A DNA stretch of 7,086 bases from an uncultured Lachnospiraceae bacterium. GTDB taxonomy: Bacteria > Bacillota_A > Clostridia > Lachnospirales > Lachnospiraceae. The notes under the pieces are model-generated. The model was not told where the DNA came from and searched no databases. It saw only the letters and a program-made list of their open reading frames with translations. The stretch lies in assembly GCA_902773195.1 (NCBI GenBank), contig CACYDL010000257.1:1-7086 (forward strand), given 5' to 3'. Made by a program: the position numbers and the translations under genes. Of this stretch, positions 4,389 to 7,086 are shown in pieces (position 1 is the first letter of the stretch; the number at the start of each line of letters is the position of its first letter).

Positions 4389-6887
4389 ATGATCTGGAGG
4401 AAGAATAGAACTGTATGCTTCTTGTCAGCGGTTCTGCTGATTCCTGCACTTTGGGGGTGCGGCGCGAAGAAAAAGGACGCGGGTTCGGCGGAGAGCATGC
4501 CTGCCGCGGCCTCATCCGCGGCGGCTGCCGTCTCGTCCGCGGAGGAGGCCGCGCCGGGCGAGAAGGCCCTGTCTGAAGCGGACAGTGTGGCCGGGACTGC
4601 TTCGGCGGAGAATCCTGTCCTCGCGGAATCCGCGGAGGAACCGGAGTCGGGCGAGACCCTGGTGTGGACGGACTCGGAGGAAACGCTCCTCTTTGAGGAT
4701 TCCGAGGAGTCGATCGTCATAGAGGACGGGGATTCCGAACCCGAGGTGATGATCTGGACGGATGACGAGAGCGGGGACGCGGAGGACGCCGGGGAGGACG
4801 AGATTGTCCTTGAGGACGATTCCGATGAAGACCTCGACGGCGGTCAGACGGGCCGGGAAGAGAACAGCGACGACAGGATCGTGATCGAGGACAGCTCCGG
4901 CCAGGGCGGCGGCTCCGAGGGAAGCCACGGCTCTGACAGCGAAAACGGCCGCACCGGTCACGACGCGGAGAGCAGCGAAAGCGGCGATTCCGTCAATGTG
5001 GGCGGCTCCATCGATCACGTCGTCGAAAATGAGACGGTGGACACCGAAGAGCATCCGGACGGGGAAGAGACCGCAGATAATATCGAAGGCTATGTGTCGC
5101 TCTCTCCGGACATCGTCCAGGAGATGGAGCAGATCGATGGTACCGGGTCCTTCCCGGACGGCGAAGCGGCGGATACCTTCGGCGGGGGCACTCAGGATGA
5201 CGTGACCGCGGAGTTCACGGAGGACCTGCCCCTGAATACGACTGAAAATGAAGTCTCGGCCGGAATGTCCGATGACCTGATCGGACAGGGACAGGACGTT
5301 CAGACGGCCGACGGCAATTTCTCCGGCGAAGCGGGCGGCGCGGTATTTCCCGCTGTCCGTCCGACGGAATCCGAGGAGACGGTCACAGGCATGCCGTCGG
5401 AATCCGAAGAGACGGTCACTGTTCAGGCGGCAGAATCCGAAGAGACGGTCACAAGCCGGCCGGGTGAATCCGGAGAGACGGCCACAAGTCAGCCGTCGGA
5501 ATCCGGGGAGGAGGCCGCACCGGAGGCGGCGGAGTCTGTCTATGAGGCGGAGAACGCGGCGGAGAGCCTTGTACAGTCCGTGGCGGAGAACTCCGCACAG
5601 CCTGAGGAGGAGACTCCCGCACAGCCCGTGACGGAGAGCCTATCGGAGTCCGTGACGGACAGTGTCGCTGAGGAAACGGCAGATTTCGAGGCGGAACCCA
5701 GGACAGAGAGCGTCACGGAGGAGCCGGCGGAGCCGGATGAAGACATTTTCTTCGAGGAACCGGCGGAATCTGAAACTGAGAGTGTCGCCGAGGAGGATGA
5801 CTGGTCCGAGGCGGAGATCCTCTTCGAGGAACCGGCGGAATCCGGGACGGAGAGCGTCATCGAGGAACCGGCGGAGTCCGATGAAGAAATCGTCATCGAG
5901 GAGCCGGCGGAGTCCGAGGAAGAGAGCGTTATCGAGGAGCCGGCGGAGTCCGAGGAAGAGAGCGTTATCGAGGAGCCGGCGGAGTCCGAGGAAGAAATCG
6001 TCATCGAGGAGCCGGCGGAATCCGAGGCGGACTCTGTCACGGAGATCATCCCTGAGGAACCGGTGGAGCTTCTGGCGGATCACGTCTCGGGGATCAGCGC
6101 CTTCTCGATCGTCGAGGGCATGCAGCCCGACGTGATGGCGGGCATCTCCTGGGATGAGACGATTCTGAAGGTGGAGCCGGACACAAACGGCGTCAACTGG
6201 AATACCGTCGGAATGCAGACGCTTCGGTACCTGATCACCGCGGCAGACGGAAGGCAGGAGATCGCCTCGATTCCCGTCAAGATCAATCCCGACCTTGACT
6301 TCTATCTGTACGGCATGGAGGGAACCGTCACGATCAAGCCGGGCGATAGCTTCGACCCCATGGCGGGGCTGACGTGGGACGATGAGATCTCCTCCGTAGA
6401 AGCGGACGTCTCAGGCCTCGACAGGAGTGTTCCCGGCAGCTATCTGGTCTCCTATACGCTGACAGCCCGGGACGGAAGAGTTCAGTCGACGGTGCGTCAG
6501 GTGACGGTATCAGACGGCTCGGGAGATGTTTTCGGAGACAACGTCACCGATTCTCTGGGAATGTACACGACGATCACGGACCTCGGTCTGTGGAGACTTA
6601 CGGCCTACATGGATACGCCGCAGGATCAGGGCCCGTACGTCGGCCAGACGGCCAGCGGGGCGCCGCTCGTGGCGGGAAGAACCGTCGCGGTATCCGCGGC
6701 CACCTGCGCGAGACTCGGACTTCAGTTCGGGGACCGGCTCATGATCGACGGGCATATCTACGTCCTGGAGGATCACGGAGGATCCGCGATGAACGACCAG
6801 AACTGGGCGGATATCTTCGTCGACAATCCCGCCGACGAGTATTCTGACCGCTTTAACCGCTTCGCGGAAGTTTATCTTCTCAGGTGA
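4389..6887 (+). CDS. Large surface lipoprotein: acidic repeat stalk, two Ig-like modules, C-terminal 3D domain
   Basis: This 832-residue protein starts with a lipoprotein signal (MIWRKNR..., hydrophobic core, LWG|C with lipid-accepting C24), so it should be tethered to the outer face of the membrane. Residues 25 to about 560 form an acidic Ser/Glu/Asp/Ala-rich stalk, probably disordered. It contains five 11-residue repeats (327-381, ESEETVT type) and nine 12-residue repeats (444-551, EEPAESEEESVI type), and there is no lysine between K59 and K594. Two Ig-like modules of the DUF5011 kind follow at about 565-633 and 637-710, each ending in the D-G-R turn and V-x-V strand of such folds. Residues 733-832 resemble the 3D domain, a double-psi beta-barrel found in peptidoglycan-active proteins: TASGAPL, GRTVAV, EDHGG (D795), ADIFVD (D808). 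The first of the three usual Asp positions is S769. A role in wall cleavage or wall binding is inferred. ATG 4389 is preferred over GTG 4383 because GAGAGG (4378-4383) is then properly spaced. Confidence 0.88.
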   Translation: MIWRKNRTVCFLSAVLLIPALWGCGAKKKDAGSAESMPAAASSAAAAVSSAEEAAPGEKALSEADSVAGTASAENPVLAESAEEPESGETLVWTDSEETLLFEDSEESIVIEDGDSEPEVMIWTDDESGDAEDAGEDEIVLEDDSDEDLDGGQTGREENSDDRIVIEDSSGQGGGSEGSHGSDSENGRTGHDAESSESGDSVNVGGSIDHVVENETVDTEEHPDGEETADNIEGYVSLSPDIVQEMEQIDGTGSFPDGEAADTFGGGTQDDVTAEFTEDLPLNTTENEVSAGMSDDLIGQGQDVQTADGNFSGEAGGAVFPAVRPTESEETVTGMPSESEETVTVQAAESEETVTSRPGESGETATSQPSESGEEAAPEAAESVYEAENAAESLVQSVAENSAQPEEETPAQPVTESLSESVTDSVAEETADFEAEPRTESVTEEPAEPDEDIFFEEPAESETESVAEEDDWSEAEILFEEPAESGTESVIEEPAESDEEIVIEEPAESEEESVIEEPAESEEESVIEEPAESEEEIVIEEPAESEADSVTEIIPEEPVELLADHVSGISAFSIVEGMQPDVMAGISWDETILKVEPDTNGVNWNTVGMQTLRYLITAADGRQEIASIPVKINPDLDFYLYGMEGTVTIKPGDSFDPMAGLTWDDEISSVEADVSGLDRSVPGSYLVSYTLTARDGRVQSTVRQVTVSDGSGDVFGDNVTDSLGMYTTITDLGLWRLTAYMDTPQDQGPYVGQTASGAPLVAGRTVAVSAATCARLGLQFGDRLMIDGHIYVLEDHGGSAMNDQNWADIFVDNPADEYSDRFNRFAEVYLLR
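5367..5531 (+). repeat. Five tandem 33-bp units in the lipoprotein stalk
   Basis: Units begin at 5367, 5400, 5433, 5466 and 5499 and each encodes 11 residues starting E-S-(E/G)-E. The first three carry ESEETVT, the fourth ESGETAT and the fifth ESGEEAA, so similarity decays along the array. The second half of each unit (for example GMPS, VQAA, SRPG) is variable. The array is in frame and forms residues 327-381. Confidence 0.88.
5718..6041 (+). repeat. Nine tandem 36-bp units in the lipoprotein stalk
   Basis: Units begin at 5718, 5754, 5790, 5826, 5862, 5898, 5934, 5970 and 6006, in unbroken 36-base register, and encode residues 444-551. The consensus is EEPAESEEESVI; the third unit (EEDDWSEAEILF) has diverged most. 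Units 6 and 7 (5898-5933 and 5934-5969) are identical at every base, and units 5 and 8 differ at two. This pattern suggests recent copy-number change by slippage or recombination. Confidence 0.93.
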
Positions 6888-6895
6888 CCTGAGAA
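6877..6895 (+). other. Hairpin with the lipoprotein stop codon as its loop
   Basis: TTCTCAGG (6877-6884) and CCTGAGAA (6888-6895) form a perfect 8-bp stem whose three-base loop is exactly the TGA stop (6885-6887). No U-tract follows, so it is not a standard terminator. It might stabilise the message end or influence termination. Confidence 0.55.
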
Positions 6896-6930
6896 CGTGA
6901 ATCCCGGTCTGTGATGATGAGAGCGACCGG

Positions 6931-6958
6931 CTCCGCGCCGGACTTCGGCGTAACGGAG
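6931..6958 (+). other. Hairpin in the gap between the two lipoprotein genes
   Basis: CTCCG+CGCCG (6931-6940) pairs with CGGCG (6946-6950) and CGGAG (6954-6958), giving ten base pairs around a GACTT loop with a TAA bulge on the 3' side. It is followed by an A-rich stretch and not a T-run. It could be a processing or stability element, or a weak terminator. The rest of the 135-base gap shows no open frame, and I could not identify a convincing promoter in it. Confidence 0.45.
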
Positions 6959-7022
6959 AACAAACGGCCTTTCTGCGCAGTAACTGTTTTAAAGCATCTA
7001 TCTGAATAAGGGGAAAACGAGC

Positions 7023-7086
7023 ATGAAGAAAATGGTATTGGCTGCGGTGCTGCTTACCGCCGGACTTGCACTTTGGGGCTGCGGAA
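7023..7086 (+). CDS. Lipoprotein, N-terminal signal only (truncated by window end)
   Basis: The 21 visible residues form a complete lipoprotein signal peptide: MKK, a hydrophobic core (about 4-17), then LWG|C with the lipid-accepting Cys at residue 20. AAGGGG at 7008-7013 lies nine bases before the ATG and supports the start. The lipobox is the same unusual L-W-G-C as in the preceding lipoprotein, followed by Gly in both. The mature protein is outside the window, so its function cannot be stated; it may be a paralogue of, or work with, the upstream lipoprotein. Confidence 0.82.
   Translation, partial: MKKMVLAAVLLTAGLALWGCG

Noticed and set aside
5367..6041. CRISPR-like array
   Set aside because: The repeats are contiguous, in frame and coding, with no unique spacers of constant length between them.
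5540..6083. Long open frames on both strands across the repeat array, giving Ser-rich and Arg-rich products
   Set aside because: A 36-bp unit without stops in other frames keeps them open automatically; no start signal or domain supports them.

Overview
The window looks like chromosomal DNA of a GC-rich Bacillota, probably Clostridia and possibly Lachnospiraceae-like. The reasons are the conserved gene order (tpiA, then gpmI, secG and smpB, all on the + strand), strong GGAGG-type ribosome binding sites, a cofactor-independent phosphoglycerate mutase, and short hairpin-plus-U-tract terminators between units. This placement rests on recognised protein families and synteny, not on a database search. 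No rRNA, tRNA, CRISPR array, insertion sequence or phage gene was seen.

Layout. Positions 1-355 hold the C-terminal part of triosephosphate isomerase. A 147-base gap with a strong terminator follows, then a membrane-anchored family 2 glycosyltransferase (503-1591) that is out of place among glycolytic genes. An AT-richer gap with a duplicated motif (1592-1739) leads to full-length gpmI (1740-3278) and its terminator. A promoter near 3381-3409 drives secG (3459-3704), which has its own terminator. A gap of about 180 bases, without the rnr gene often found there, precedes smpB (3884-4345). Only 43 bases later comes an 832-residue lipoprotein (4389-6887), and after a hairpin-containing gap a second lipoprotein begins (7023) and runs off the window.

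How the genes relate. tpiA and gpmI are lower-glycolysis enzymes. SecG is part of the protein-export channel, and SmpB works with tmRNA in ribosome rescue. These are housekeeping functions. The accessory parts are the glycosyltransferase and the lipoprotein tail of the window.

The large lipoprotein is the most unusual object. It has a lipobox Cys at residue 24, then a stalk of more than 500 residues that is very acidic, free of lysine and cysteine, and contains two separate tandem arrays (five 33-bp units and nine 36-bp units). Two Ig-like modules and a C-terminal 3D (double-psi beta-barrel) domain of the kind found in peptidoglycan-active proteins follow. The simplest reading is a surface-tethered wall-active protein on a long, length-variable acidic stalk. 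No clearly novel multi-gene system is visible.
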